Shown here: piece after piece, positions 25,256 through 34,201 of the stretch
How the letters are laid out: the number at the start of each line of letters is the position of its first letter
Position numbering within the stretch: the stretch's first letter is position 1
Assembly (NCBI GenBank): GCA_964438975.1
Contig: CAYTMU010000006.1
Location: 1-64,000, forward strand
Length of the DNA: 64,000 nucleotides
Direction: 5' to 3'
Source: Chryseosolibacter sp964438975
Lineage (GTDB): Bacteria > Bacteroidota > Bacteroidia > Cytophagales > Cyclobacteriaceae
Notes under the pieces: generated by a model
What the model was told of the DNA's origin: nothing
Seen by the model: only the letters and a program-made list of their open reading frames with translations
The model's database searches: none
Position numbers and translations under genes: made by a program

Positions 25256-27160
25256 ATGAGCAACGACGTTACCGCGTTTGAAAAGATTCCTGTCAGAGTT
25301 TTTGGAAAATCGGATGAGGCTTCCCGGTTTGTCGCGAATGAGATCGCCACGCTGATCCGCACGCGACAAAAAGAGAACAAACCGTGTGTGCTTGGCTTGG
25401 CCACTGGGTCCACACCCACGCGTGTGTACGCCGAACTGGTCAGAATGCACAAGGAAGAAGGCCTTTCCTTTAAGAATGTTCACACGTTCAACCTCGACGA
25501 ATATTATCCGATCAAACCGGATGCGCTGCAGAGCTACGTGCGTTTCATGAGCGAACACCTGTTTAGCCACATTGACATTCCGAAAGCCAACATCAATATC
25601 CCGGATGGAACACTCCCGAAGGAAGAAGTCGCCGACTATTGCCGGCAATACGAGAAAAGCATCGACGAACTGGGCGGTGTCGACATCCAGATCCTCGGCA
25701 TAGGTCGTACCGGTCATATCGGCTTTAACGAGCCGGGGTCATCTGAAAAATCGCTTACTCGTCTGGTTACACTCGACCAGTTCACGCGAATCGACGCAGC
25801 AAGCGATTTCTTCGGAGAGGAAAACGTGCCACGCAAAGCGATCACAATGGGTGTCGGAACGATCATGAAAGCGCGAAAGGTCTTTATGATGGCCTGGGGC
25901 GAAGGCAAGGCCGGCATCATCAAGAAAGCAGTCGAAGGGATCGTCACAGACCAGATACCATCGTCATTCCTTCAAAAGCACAACGACTGTCTCGTGGTGC
26001 TTGACGAAGCAGCGTCCTCCGAGCTCGTGCGTACAAAAACACCATGGCTACTGGATAGCATCGAATGGAACGATCCGCTCATCCGCAAGGCTGTCGTCTG
26101 GTTGTGTCAGAAGGTCAAGAAACCTGTACTTAAACTGACCAACCACGATTACATGGAGCACGGGATGAGCGACATCATCACTGAATACGGCTCGGCTTAT
26201 CAGGTGAACATCAAGATATTTAACGATCTCCAGCATACGATTACGGGGTGGCCCGGGGGCAAGCCCAACGCCGATGATTCACACCGGCCCGAACGCGCGA
26301 CGCCATTCCCCAAGAGGGTCATCATTTTCTCACCGCATCCGGATGACGATGTGATCTCGATGGGAGGTACGTTTATCCGTCTCGTCGATCAGGGTCACGA
26401 GGTGCATGTCGCCTATCAGACCTCGGGGAATATCGCTGTGTTCGACGACGATGCGATTCGCTTTGCGGATTTTGTACGTGACTTCAACGAACAATTCGGC
26501 CTGAGCAAATCGGATGGTCAAAAATTCTATCAGACCGTCGTCGAGTCGCTGAAGAGCAAAGGCCCGGGTCAGGTCGACAGTGCGGAAATTCTTAAGATCA
26601 AAGGACTTATCCGCCGGGGGGAAGCGAAAGCGGGAGGCCGCTATGTCGGTATTCCCGACGAGCAAATGCACTTCCTCGACATGCCTTTCTATGAGACCGG
26701 CGCCGTTAAAAAGAAACCGCTGGGTGAGGAGGACATCCAACTGATTACCGACCTTCTCCGCGAAATAAAACCTCACCAGGTGTATGCGGCGGGTGATTTG
26801 TCAGATCCGCACGGTACGCACCGCGTGTGTCTTGCGGCGATCTTCCAGGCCTTAGACAGGCTGAAGGACGAACCGTGGATGAAAGACTGCTGGGTATGGC
26901 TGTACCGCGGCGCATGGCAGGAATGGGATATCGATCAGATCGAAATGGCCGTCCCGCTCAGCCCGGATGAGCTTATGCGCAAGCGCCGCGCGATCTTCAA
27001 GCATCAGTCGCAGAAAGACAGTGCCATGTTCCCAGGCAGTGACAAACGCGAATTCTGGATGCGGGCGGAAGACCGCAACCACGCGACTGCGGATGCCTAT
27101 AACAGGCTCGGGCTTGCCGAATACGAAGCAATGGAAGCTTTTGTTCGCTATAAATGGTAA
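25256..27160 (+). CDS. nagB: Glucosamine-6-phosphate deaminase fused to a PIG-L/LmbE-type deacetylase domain
   Basis: 634 aa. The N-terminal NagB domain (about 1-260) has VLGLATGSTPTRVYAEL, FNLDEYYPI and GIGRTGHIGFNEPGS. It converts glucosamine-6-phosphate to fructose-6-phosphate and ammonia in amino-sugar catabolism. After a linker, the C-terminal domain (about 350-610) carries IFSPHPDDDVISMGGTF and AGDLSDPHGTHRVCLAA, the metal-binding motifs of the LmbE/PIG-L N-acetylglucosamine deacetylase fold. Long NagB of this type is usual in Bacteroidota. The second domain might deacetylate GlcNAc-6-phosphate, but I see no separate nagA here to test that. It is a single gene with its own promoter region. 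Confidence 0.93.
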   Translation: MSNDVTAFEKIPVRVFGKSDEASRFVANEIATLIRTRQKENKPCVLGLATGSTPTRVYAELVRMHKEEGLSFKNVHTFNLDEYYPIKPDALQSYVRFMSEHLFSHIDIPKANINIPDGTLPKEEVADYCRQYEKSIDELGGVDIQILGIGRTGHIGFNEPGSSEKSLTRLVTLDQFTRIDAASDFFGEENVPRKAITMGVGTIMKARKVFMMAWGEGKAGIIKKAVEGIVTDQIPSSFLQKHNDCLVVLDEAASSELVRTKTPWLLDSIEWNDPLIRKAVVWLCQKVKKPVLKLTNHDYMEHGMSDIITEYGSAYQVNIKIFNDLQHTITGWPGGKPNADDSHRPERATPFPKRVIIFSPHPDDDVISMGGTFIRLVDQGHEVHVAYQTSGNIAVFDDDAIRFADFVRDFNEQFGLSKSDGQKFYQTVVESLKSKGPGQVDSAEILKIKGLIRRGEAKAGGRYVGIPDEQMHFLDMPFYETGAVKKKPLGEEDIQLITDLLREIKPHQVYAAGDLSDPHGTHRVCLAAIFQALDRLKDEPWMKDCWVWLYRGAWQEWDIDQIEMAVPLSPDELMRKRRAIFKHQSQKDSAMFPGSDKREFWMRAEDRNHATADAYNRLGLAEYEAMEAFVRYKW

Positions 27161-27164
27161 GAAA

Positions 27165-27208
27165 ATAGCCGGGCTCTCGACATCCTAGTGGATCTGGAAC
27201 CCGGCTAT
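27165..27208. terminator. Hairpin shared by converging nagB and TPR lipoprotein genes
   Basis: ATAGCCGGG (27165-27173) pairs with CCCGGCTAT (27200-27208), enclosing a smaller ATCC-TAGT-GGAT stem. It overlaps the TPR gene's stop codon. The minus-strand side ends in TTTTC, the plus side has no T-run. Confidence 0.6.
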
Positions 27209-28245
27209 CTTCCACACTTCGTTAATAATTCCTGCTCTCCCATCTCACCTCTGCGCACTGCTTCGCGAAAAGCACCGCACGCATTTTCCCTATCACCATT
27301 CGCGGCGTATGCTTCGCCAAGGTAGTAGTGACCTTTCTCGAGGAAGTCGGTCATCTCCAGCGCACGTGTCAGCAACCGGATCGCGTTGGGCGCCTCACCT
27401 TGCTGCAGATAATAGACTCCTTTGTTGCGATACGCCCAGGCGTTGTAGGGATCAGACGCGATACTAGCATCGATATCGGCGAGGGCCTCGGCCGGTTTTC
27501 CCTGCTGAAGCAGGATGAATCCTCGGTTATTCAGGAAATAAGCGTCGCGGGGTCGCAACTCCAACGCGCGGGATATATAGCCCATGGCGCTGTCGTAATT
27601 CCCCAGGTGCATTTCCATCATCGCCAGCGTATTGTAGGCGTTGGCCTCCTCCGGATCCAGTTCAATCGCGCGGCCGAGTGACTTACTTGCGGAAGTAAAA
27701 TCATTGTCGTAGTAGTACACGGTCCCGATGTTGGCAATGATCTCGGGATTGTTAGGGTCGACGTCAAGGGCCTCGTGAAAAGATGTGAGCGCATTCGCAT
27801 ATTCCCGCATCTGCGTATAGACCAGACCTCGAAGGAAGTGAACGGCCACTGTATCCGGTTTCCGCTCGGCAACCCGATCGAGGTCCTTCAGCGCACTGTA
27901 ATACTGCTTCAACTCGTAAAAGGTATTGGCGCGGTTCAGGTAGGCCGACAGGTATCCAGGCTGGCAATCGACGGCATGGTCGTAGCAGAAAAGCGCCCGA
28001 TCGTACACTTGCTGACGGTGGTAAACTGTGCCAAGGTTATTCCAGGCGTCAGCGAAACACGAGTCAAGTCTAACCGCGGCTTCAAAAAAACCGATTGCCT
28101 GTGGGTAGTTACCTTGGCTTACCTGGTCGTTTCCTTGTAAAAGGAATCGCTGAATCCGCGTCTCCTTACTGTCAGTGCATCCGCAAACTATCAACAATAG
28201 AAGACCGACGATACCATAGAATGAGTTAGGAGCAAAGGATTTCAT
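27205..28245 (-). CDS. TPR-repeat lipoprotein
   Basis: 346 aa. A lipoprotein signal (GIVGLLLLIVCGC) places the lipidated cysteine near residue 23. The rest is about eight tetratricopeptide repeats, for example QAIGFFEAAVRLDSCFADAW, RALFCYDHAVDCQPGYLSAY and SALKDLDRVAERKPD. TPR solenoids bind proteins, so a scaffold role on the periplasmic side of a membrane is likely, but the partner is unknown. An exact -7 box (TACCTTTG, minus strand 28250-28257) sits only 4 nt before the ATG. Confidence 0.88.
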   Translation of the reverse strand: MKSFAPNSFYGIVGLLLLIVCGCTDSKETRIQRFLLQGNDQVSQGNYPQAIGFFEAAVRLDSCFADAWNNLGTVYHRQQVYDRALFCYDHAVDCQPGYLSAYLNRANTFYELKQYYSALKDLDRVAERKPDTVAVHFLRGLVYTQMREYANALTSFHEALDVDPNNPEIIANIGTVYYYDNDFTSASKSLGRAIELDPEEANAYNTLAMMEMHLGNYDSAMGYISRALELRPRDAYFLNNRGFILLQQGKPAEALADIDASIASDPYNAWAYRNKGVYYLQQGEAPNAIRLLTRALEMTDFLEKGHYYLGEAYAANGDRENACGAFREAVRRGEMGEQELLTKCGR

Positions 28246-28249
28246 GGGG

Positions 28250-28257
28250 CAAAGGTA
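28250..28257 (-). promoter_or_regulatory. -7 box directly before the TPR lipoprotein start (TACCTTTG)
   Basis: Plus-strand CAAAGGTA reads TACCTTTG on the minus strand, an exact TAnnTTTG. CCCC separates it from the ATG at 28245, which predicts a leaderless or near-leaderless mRNA. Confidence 0.5.
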
Positions 28258-28362
28258 GCGATGAAACAGTTATGCGTGCGTCCGAAACCGGATTCCCCCG
28301 ATTTCTCAGGAATTAGTTTTGACATATACTTCAATTTTTTGTAACTAGCAGGCGGAAAAAGC

Positions 28363-28440
28363 ATGAAAACTGCACTCAACATAACAATACATCACCACCA
28401 TCATGGCACCCCGTTGATGCGTGGCACAGTTATGCTTTGA
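28363..28440 (+). CDS. Histidine-operon leader peptide
   Basis: 25 codons, reading MKTALNITIHHHHHGTPLMR then GTVML and TGA at 28438-28440. Codons 10-14 (28390-28404) are CAT CAC CAC CAT CAT, five consecutive histidines. It starts 178 nt upstream of hisG with an AGGCGG stretch a few bases before the ATG. In enterobacteria a ribosome stalled on such His codons when charged tRNA-His is scarce prevents early termination of the his operon. The RNA segments needed for this mechanism are present here. A possible -33/-7 pair (TTTTGAC near 28317, ATTTTTTG 28334-28341) would start the transcript about 15 nt before this ATG. The assignment rests on sequence and position; translation is not proven. Confidence 0.88.
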   Translation: MKTALNITIHHHHHGTPLMRGTVML

Positions 28441-28500
28441 GTTTTGCATATTGTAAGATTTCAGAGGCTTGTCACGACGGTGTCAAGCCTTTTTTATTTG
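28395..28500 (+). promoter_or_regulatory. Histidine transcription attenuator (pause, antiterminator and terminator hairpins)
   Basis: Segment 1, CCACCATC (28395-28402, inside the His codons), can pair with segment 2, GATG-C-GTGG (28416-28424, one bulge). Segment 2 can instead pair as CGTGGCA (28420-28426) with segment 3, TGTCACG (28470-28476), seven pairs with one wobble. Segment 3 overlaps the left arm of the terminator: AGGCTTG (28465-28471) with CAAGCCT (28484-28490), plus an inner CAC/GTG pair around a GACG loop, followed by six T (28490-28495). A ribosome stalled at the His codons would mask segment 1, free segment 2 and favour the antiterminator. This is the textbook logic read directly from the bases; the pairing energies were not computed. 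Confidence 0.8.
28465..28495 (+). terminator. Attenuator terminator upstream of hisG
   Basis: Seven-pair stem AGGCTTG/CAAGCCT, a T-T mismatch, then CAC/GTG around GACG, with the final T of the stem starting a run of six T. It lies 46 nt before the hisG ATG and no gene ends upstream on this strand except the His leader peptide. Confidence 0.88.
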
Positions 28501-28540
28501 GCTATGGGTCTTATTTTTCGGATTACGACAAAGAACACTA

Positions 28541-29401
28541 ATGGAAACACTACTTCGTATCGCCATTCAAAAATCGGGAAGACTACAGGAGCGGTCGCTT
28601 GAATTGCTCAAGGAAAGCGGTCTGGCGATCAGCAACGGCAGGGACCAGCTAAAGACGCAAGCGCGAAATTTTCCTGTCGAAGTACTCTTTCTGCGTGACG
28701 ATGACATTCCGCAGTATGTCGAAGACAAAGTTGCTGATATCGGCATCGTCGGCGAAAACGTCTTTGTTGAAAAACAGAAGGCGGCAGAACTGGTGAAACG
28801 GCTCGATTTCGCCAAATGCCGGCTTTCCATCGCTGTTCCCAGATCCGACGGCTACGACGGAATTCAATCGCTCGCCGGCAAGAACATCGCTACCACCTAT
28901 CCGAACATCGTGAAGGATTTTCTCGCCCGTAATAACGTGCAGGCGGGTATCCATGAGATCAGCGGCTCCGTCGAGATCGCTCCCGGCATTGGTCTCGCGG
29001 ATGCAATTTGTGACATCGTAAGCACCGGAAGTACACTTCTCAGCAACGGGCTAAAAGAGGTCGAAGTAGTCATGAATTCGGAAGCGATCGTGATCGCAGG
29101 ATACGAGTTAGATTCGAAAAAGCGCGCAATACTTGACAAGTTACTTTTCCGGATCGACGCGGTACAAAAAGCGAAGAACAGCAAGTACATCCTGTTGAAT
29201 TGCCCGAATGAATCCATCGAACAGATCACCTCGGTTATACCGGGTATGAAGAGTCCTACAATCATTCCTCTTGCGCGACCGGGATGGAGTTCCCTGCATT
29301 CGGTGGTCGACGAAAACGACTTCTGGGAGCGTATCGACCAGCTGCGATCGTTCGGTGCGGAAGGCATCCTCGTCGTACCAATCGAGAAAATGATTATCTG
29401 A
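28541..29401 (+). CDS. hisG: ATP phosphoribosyltransferase, long form
   Basis: 286 aa, first enzyme of histidine synthesis (ATP + PRPP). The start METLLRIAIQKSGRLQERS is the family N-terminus; an in-frame upstream extension would run through the attenuator terminator. Conserved elements are FLRDDDIPQYVEDKVADIGI and the PRPP site EIAPGIGLADAICDIVSTGSTL. The C-terminal ~75 residues form the ACT-like histidine-sensing domain (ending EGILVVPIEKMII), so it is the hexameric, feedback-inhibited type that needs no HisZ. First structural gene after the attenuator. Confidence 0.97.
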   Translation: METLLRIAIQKSGRLQERSLELLKESGLAISNGRDQLKTQARNFPVEVLFLRDDDIPQYVEDKVADIGIVGENVFVEKQKAAELVKRLDFAKCRLSIAVPRSDGYDGIQSLAGKNIATTYPNIVKDFLARNNVQAGIHEISGSVEIAPGIGLADAICDIVSTGSTLLSNGLKEVEVVMNSEAIVIAGYELDSKKRAILDKLLFRIDAVQKAKNSKYILLNCPNESIEQITSVIPGMKSPTIIPLARPGWSSLHSVVDENDFWERIDQLRSFGAEGILVVPIEKMII

Positions 29402-29412
29402 CAACATGCCTT

Positions 29413-30723
29413 ATGATGAACGTATCTTATAACCCACCGAAGAAATCCTGGGAAGATCTCACACGGCGCCCGCAGCTGGAGTTGAGTTTCCTCGAGAGCT
29501 CTGTCCGCAACATCCTCAGTCGCGTCAAGATATCCGGGGACGAGGCGTTGCGCGATCTCACGCTGCAGTTCGACAAAGTGAGCATCGACAAACTGGAAGT
29601 TTCAAAGGAAGAATTGAATCATGCGCGGAGCGCTATCTCATCCGAATTGGGTGAAGCGATTCGCACCGCAGCCGATAACATCCGGAAATTTCACATCGTG
29701 CAGAAGCGCGAACCGGTCACCGTCGAAACGATGCCCGGTGTCAAATGCTGGCGCAAGGGCGTCCCGATCACAAAGGTCGGCATCTATATACCCGGTGGTT
29801 CGGCGCCCCTGTTCTCTACGGTGTTGATGCTGGGCATTCCCGCGATGCTCGCGGGCTGTACGGAGATCATTCTCTGTACACCCCCATCGAAAGACGGTCG
29901 TATCCACCCGGCGATTTTGTTCGCCGCTGAACTTGTCGGTGTTACGCGGATTTTCAAAGTCGGCGGCGCGCAGGCCATCGCAGCACTCGGATATGGCACC
30001 GAAAGTATTCCGAACGTCTACAAGGTCTTCGGCCCGGGAAACCAATACGTAACAAAGGCCAAGCAACTGATCACCGAAGAAGGCGTTGCCATCGACATGC
30101 CCGCGGGACCTTCCGAAGTCCTCATCCTCGCAGATCACACCTGCAATCCGGCATTTGTCGCAGCTGACCTTCTCTCGCAAGCGGAACACGGCGAAGACAG
30201 CCAGGTGATGCTGGTGCTGACCGACAAATCGAAACTATCCGCTGTCGAGCAGGAACTCGCGCGCCAGCTTCAGGACCTGCCGCGACGAACGACCGCCGCC
30301 AAAGCACTGACAAATAGCCGCGCCGTGATATTCGACGAGGAGTCACTGGCTGTCGCCTTTACGAACGAATACGCCCCTGAGCACCTGATCATCACCATGG
30401 CCAATGCGGAAGAAATAGCCGATGAGATCATCAACGCTGGTTCGGTGTTTATCGGCAACTATTCCCCGGAAGCCGTAGGCGACTACGCGTCCGGCACCAA
30501 TCATACGCTTCCCACTAACGGTTATGCGCGTGCTTACGCCGGCGTATCGCTTGACAGCTTCATAAAGTATATCACGTACCAGCAGCTCTCGGATACCGGT
30601 CTCCGCAACGTTGGTCCCGTGGTCGAGCGCCTCGCAGAAGCCGAAGCTCTCGCAGCACATCAGCGCGCTGTAACTATCAGGCTTCAGACGTTGTCAGGAA
30701 AAAGAACCGACTTACAAAAATGA
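29413..30723 (+). CDS. hisD: Histidinol dehydrogenase
   Basis: 436 aa; it oxidises histidinol to histidine with two NAD+. Key motifs are YIPGGSAPLFSTVLMLGIPA, KVFGPGNQYVTKAKQLI, DMPAGPSEVLILAD, SQAEHGEDSQVML and EYAPEHL (Zn and catalytic His/Glu). The C-terminal NHTLPTNGYARAYAGVSLDS is complete. Two adjacent ATGs (29413, 29416) are possible starts, 11-14 nt after hisG. The 4-bp overlap with hisC shows coupling. Confidence 0.97.
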   Translation: MMNVSYNPPKKSWEDLTRRPQLELSFLESSVRNILSRVKISGDEALRDLTLQFDKVSIDKLEVSKEELNHARSAISSELGEAIRTAADNIRKFHIVQKREPVTVETMPGVKCWRKGVPITKVGIYIPGGSAPLFSTVLMLGIPAMLAGCTEIILCTPPSKDGRIHPAILFAAELVGVTRIFKVGGAQAIAALGYGTESIPNVYKVFGPGNQYVTKAKQLITEEGVAIDMPAGPSEVLILADHTCNPAFVAADLLSQAEHGEDSQVMLVLTDKSKLSAVEQELARQLQDLPRRTTAAKALTNSRAVIFDEESLAVAFTNEYAPEHLIITMANAEEIADEIINAGSVFIGNYSPEAVGDYASGTNHTLPTNGYARAYAGVSLDSFIKYITYQQLSDTGLRNVGPVVERLAEAEALAAHQRAVTIRLQTLSGKRTDLQK

Positions 30724-31757
30724 ACTCGATCGATATAAATACACTGGTACGCCGCAACGTACTTAACATGAAGCCATACTCGTCCGCGCGCGACGAATTC
30801 CACGGTGAAGCCGAGGTGTTCCTGGACGCAAATGAGAATCCCTATCCTTCTCCGTACAACCGGTATCCTGATCCGATGCAATGGAAGGTAAAGGAGAAAC
30901 TCGCGCAGCTCAAAGGTGTCAGTCCTGAACAGATTCTCCTCGGGAACGGCAGCGACGAACCGATCGACCTGATCATACGTGCATTTTGTGAGCCAAACCG
31001 CGATGCGGTCATGATCACGGAACCGACATACGGTATGTACAAGGTCTGTGCGGAAGTGAACGCAGTCAAGCTTCAGAATGTACCGCTGACACCCGAATTC
31101 GATCTGGACCTCGACGCCATTTCGGCCGCGATCGATTCAACTACCAAAGTGATCTTTCTCTGTAGCCCCAACAACCCGACAGGAAACCTGCTCAGCCGCG
31201 AGCGCATTGCAGAGGTATTAAAACGATTTCACGGACTTGTCGTCATCGACGAAGCCTATATCGACTTCGCAAAAAGTCGCAGTTATCTCCACGATTTGAA
31301 TGAATACCCCAACCTCGTTGTCCTTCAGACCTTCTCGAAGGCATGGGGTCTTGCGGGGCTACGCCTGGGGATGTGCTTCGCGTCGCCGGCGATCGTCGCA
31401 ATACTGAACAAGATCAAATACCCATACAATGTGAACGTCCGCACGCAAGAGATCGCTTTGGAGGCGCTCGAAAACAGCTATCGCAAAGACATGTGGGTAG
31501 AGGAGATCCTTCGCGAAAAGGATATGCTCACGGCTGAACTGACGAACCTTCCCATCGTGCAGAAGGTGTACCCTTCGGACGCCAACTTTGTGTTGACCCG
31601 TGTCAACGATGCACCGGGTGTTTATCAGTATCTCATGAACAACCGGATCATTGTTCGCGACCGGTCGCGTGTGCAGCTCTGCGATAATTGCCTGCGCATC
31701 ACCGTCGGGACGCCGGAAGAAAACAAAAGACTTATCGTCGCATTAAAGAAGCTATGA
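30720..31757 (+). CDS. hisC: Histidinol-phosphate aminotransferase
   Basis: 345 aa, PLP-dependent fold type I. It converts imidazole-acetol phosphate to histidinol phosphate. Signature stretches are NENPYPSPYNRYPDP, LGNGSDEPIDLIIRAFCEP, SPNNPTGN, VIDEAYIDF and the PLP-lysine motif QTFSKAWGLAGLRLG. Starts on the ATGA overlap with hisD and overlaps hisB in the same way. Confidence 0.97.
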   Translation: MNSIDINTLVRRNVLNMKPYSSARDEFHGEAEVFLDANENPYPSPYNRYPDPMQWKVKEKLAQLKGVSPEQILLGNGSDEPIDLIIRAFCEPNRDAVMITEPTYGMYKVCAEVNAVKLQNVPLTPEFDLDLDAISAAIDSTTKVIFLCSPNNPTGNLLSRERIAEVLKRFHGLVVIDEAYIDFAKSRSYLHDLNEYPNLVVLQTFSKAWGLAGLRLGMCFASPAIVAILNKIKYPYNVNVRTQEIALEALENSYRKDMWVEEILREKDMLTAELTNLPIVQKVYPSDANFVLTRVNDAPGVYQYLMNNRIIVRDRSRVQLCDNCLRITVGTPEENKRLIVALKKL

Positions 31758-32869
31758 AGAAAGTATTATTCATCGACCGTGATGGCACGCTGATTGCCGA
31801 GCCAGCCGACGAACAGATCGACAGCCTGGAAAAACTCGAATTTCTCCCCGGTGTATTCACCTGGCTCGGGAAGATCGCACGTGAAACAAGCTATGAGTTG
31901 GTAATGGTCACTAACCAGGATGGATTAGGTACCGAGCGGTTTCCCGAAAACACCTTCTGGCCAGCACATGAAAAGATGGTCAAAACGCTTGCGAACGAGG
32001 GCATCGTCTTTACAAATACATTTATCGATCGCTCTTTTCCGCATGAAAATCTCCCGACACGCAAACCCGGCATCGGTATGTTAAAAGAATTTTTCAACGG
32101 AGGGTACGACCTTGAAAATTCCTATGTGATCGGAGACCGCGTGACAGATGTTCAACTCGCCGCAAATCTCGGCAGCAAAGGGATTTTGATCAACAACGGA
32201 ACTCTCGTCGACGATCTTCAGCGACAAAACCTCGAACAGCACTGCAGCCTCGTCACCGAGCGATGGGAAGATATCTATCGCCTGTTATCAGCAAGAGACC
32301 GAAAAGCAAACGTTGCAAGAACTACAAAAGAGACGGCGGTACTCATTGCGATCAACCTGGATGGTACGGGCTCATCCAACATTTCCACTGGCCTTGGCTT
32401 TTTCGATCACATGCTTGACCAGGTCGCAAAACACGGTGGCATAGACCTTGACATCGAAGTGAAAGGCGACCTGCATATTGATGAGCACCACACGATCGAA
32501 GATACGGGGCTCGCACTGGGAGAAGCATTCGTCACGGCACTCGGCGATAAACGGGGAATGGCTCGCTACGGCTTTTGTCTACCGATGGATGATTGTCTCG
32601 CACAAGTGGCGATCGACTTCGGCGGAAGGCCCTGGCTCATGTGGGATGCGACGTTCGCGCGGGAAAAGATCGGCGATATGCCGACAGAGATGTTTTACCA
32701 TTTCTTCAAATCGTTCTCCGATACTTCGCGGTGCAACCTCAACATCAAAGCGGAAGGCACGAACGAGCACCATAAGATCGAAGCAATTTTCAAAGCATTT
32801 GCCCGCAGCATCCGGATGGCCATCCGGATCGACGGGCACGAACTACCCAGTACTAAAGGCGTGCTATAA
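31754..32869 (+). CDS. hisB: Bifunctional histidinol-phosphatase / imidazoleglycerol-phosphate dehydratase
   Basis: 371 aa. The N-terminal HAD phosphatase domain (about 1-165) has FIDRDGTLI, MVTNQDGLGT and VIGDRVTDVQLAANLG. The C-terminal dehydratase (about 175-371) has the duplicated manganese-binding motif, LHIDEHHTIEDTGLALGEAF and EGTNEHHKIEAIFKAFARS. Thus steps 6 and 8 of the pathway are on one chain, as in E. coli. It starts at 31754 on the hisC stop (ATGA), which gives the standard N-terminus MKKVLFIDRDGT. Confidence 0.97.
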   Translation: MKKVLFIDRDGTLIAEPADEQIDSLEKLEFLPGVFTWLGKIARETSYELVMVTNQDGLGTERFPENTFWPAHEKMVKTLANEGIVFTNTFIDRSFPHENLPTRKPGIGMLKEFFNGGYDLENSYVIGDRVTDVQLAANLGSKGILINNGTLVDDLQRQNLEQHCSLVTERWEDIYRLLSARDRKANVARTTKETAVLIAINLDGTGSSNISTGLGFFDHMLDQVAKHGGIDLDIEVKGDLHIDEHHTIEDTGLALGEAFVTALGDKRGMARYGFCLPMDDCLAQVAIDFGGRPWLMWDATFAREKIGDMPTEMFYHFFKSFSDTSRCNLNIKAEGTNEHHKIEAIFKAFARSIRMAIRIDGHELPSTKGVL

Positions 32870-32871
32870 CG

Positions 32872-33456
32872 ATGACTGTAGCCATCATAAAATACAACGC
32901 AGGAAATATCCAATCCGTCTCCTTTGCCCTGGAGCGATTGGGTATTGAGTTCTCCATTACAGACGACAAAGACCGCATTACTTCCGCTGACAAGGTGATC
33001 TTTCCCGGTGTAGGAGAAGCGCGTACGACAATGAACTACCTCAGGCAGCATGCGCTTGATACCGTTATCCGGGAATTGAAGCAACCGGTATTGGGCATCT
33101 GTCTCGGTATGCAGCTGATGTGCAGGCACTCCGAAGAGAATGACACTCCCTGTCTGGGTATCTTCGACGAGGAAGTCCGGCGCTTCGTTCCTCATGGAGA
33201 TAACAAGGTGCCACACATGGGTTGGAATCAGCTGCATTTGAGCGACGGTTGGTTAGACCCGGCGCTCGAAGGGAAAGACGTCTACTTCGTACACAGCTAC
33301 TACGTGCCGGTCAACAAGCATACATCTGCGATCACGGAGTACATCACGCCTTTCAGCGCGGCGATTCACCACCGGAATTTTTATGCCGTGCAGTTCCACC
33401 CCGAGAAATCGGCGGATGCAGGCGAACGTGTTCTAAAAAGTTTTCTGAACCTATGA
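32872..33456 (+). CDS. hisH: Imidazole glycerol phosphate synthase, glutamine amidotransferase subunit
   Basis: 194 aa. It supplies ammonia from glutamine to HisF. The class I amidotransferase triad is present: the nucleophile in GICLGMQLM, and His and Glu in VQFHPEKSADAG. The start IIKYNAGNIQSV is typical. It follows hisB by 2 nt and overlaps hisA by 4 bp. Confidence 0.97.
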   Translation: MTVAIIKYNAGNIQSVSFALERLGIEFSITDDKDRITSADKVIFPGVGEARTTMNYLRQHALDTVIRELKQPVLGICLGMQLMCRHSEENDTPCLGIFDEEVRRFVPHGDNKVPHMGWNQLHLSDGWLDPALEGKDVYFVHSYYVPVNKHTSAITEYITPFSAAIHHRNFYAVQFHPEKSADAGERVLKSFLNL

Positions 33457-34175
33457 GAATCATACCTGCAATAGATATTATCGACGGAAAATGCGTGCGA
33501 CTCACACAGGGAGACTACGCCCGGAAAAAGGTCTATGACGAGGACCCGCTGAATGTCGCAAAGGGATTCGAAGATGCGGGCCTCAGGTATTTGCATCTGG
33601 TCGACCTCGACGGCGCACGCGCAGGTAAGGTGACAAACTGGAAAGTGATCGAAACCATTGCAAAACAAACGGATCTGAAAGTCGACTTCGGCGGGGGCAT
33701 CAAGACAGACGGCGAAGTAGAACGCCTATTCAACGCGGGGATCACACAGATCAACCTCGGCAGTATCGCCGTTCGCGATCCCGGTACAGTCGCGGGTTGG
33801 ATAGCAACGTGGGGAGCGGATAAAATCGTACTTAGCGCAGATATAAAAGGAGAAATGGTCGCCATAAGTGGATGGATGGAAGACTCGTCAATACACATCT
33901 CTCAATTCATTGATGACTATCGCAAGAAGGGTATCGAACTCGTGACCTGCACCGATATCAGCACCGACGGAATGCTTCAAGGTCCGAACTTCAGCTTGTA
34001 CTCCGGATTGCTTGACCGTTTCCCCGGCCTCCGTCTCATTGCCAGCGGGGGGGTAAGCAACGCCGACGACTTGCGCAAGCTCAAAGCTCTCGGTGTAGAT
34101 GGCGTGATTGTCGGAAAAGCGATCTACGAAGGCCGTGTTGGCTTGTTGGAATTGGTAGAGATCGAAGACTCATAG
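33453..34175 (+). CDS. hisA: ProFAR (phosphoribosylformimino) isomerase
   Basis: 240 aa, a TIM barrel. The start MRIIPAIDIIDGKCVRLTQG, the phosphate loops (VDFGGGIKTDGEV, ASGGVSNADDLR) and the catalytic Asp pair in AIDIIDG and CTDISTDGML identify it. It begins on the hisH stop. The next gene follows after 26 nt. Confidence 0.96.
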   Translation: MRIIPAIDIIDGKCVRLTQGDYARKKVYDEDPLNVAKGFEDAGLRYLHLVDLDGARAGKVTNWKVIETIAKQTDLKVDFGGGIKTDGEVERLFNAGITQINLGSIAVRDPGTVAGWIATWGADKIVLSADIKGEMVAISGWMEDSSIHISQFIDDYRKKGIELVTCTDISTDGMLQGPNFSLYSGLLDRFPGLRLIASGGVSNADDLRKLKALGVDGVIVGKAIYEGRVGLLELVEIEDS

Positions 34176-34201
34176 TAAACACACTACGACAGATATAAGA
34201 A

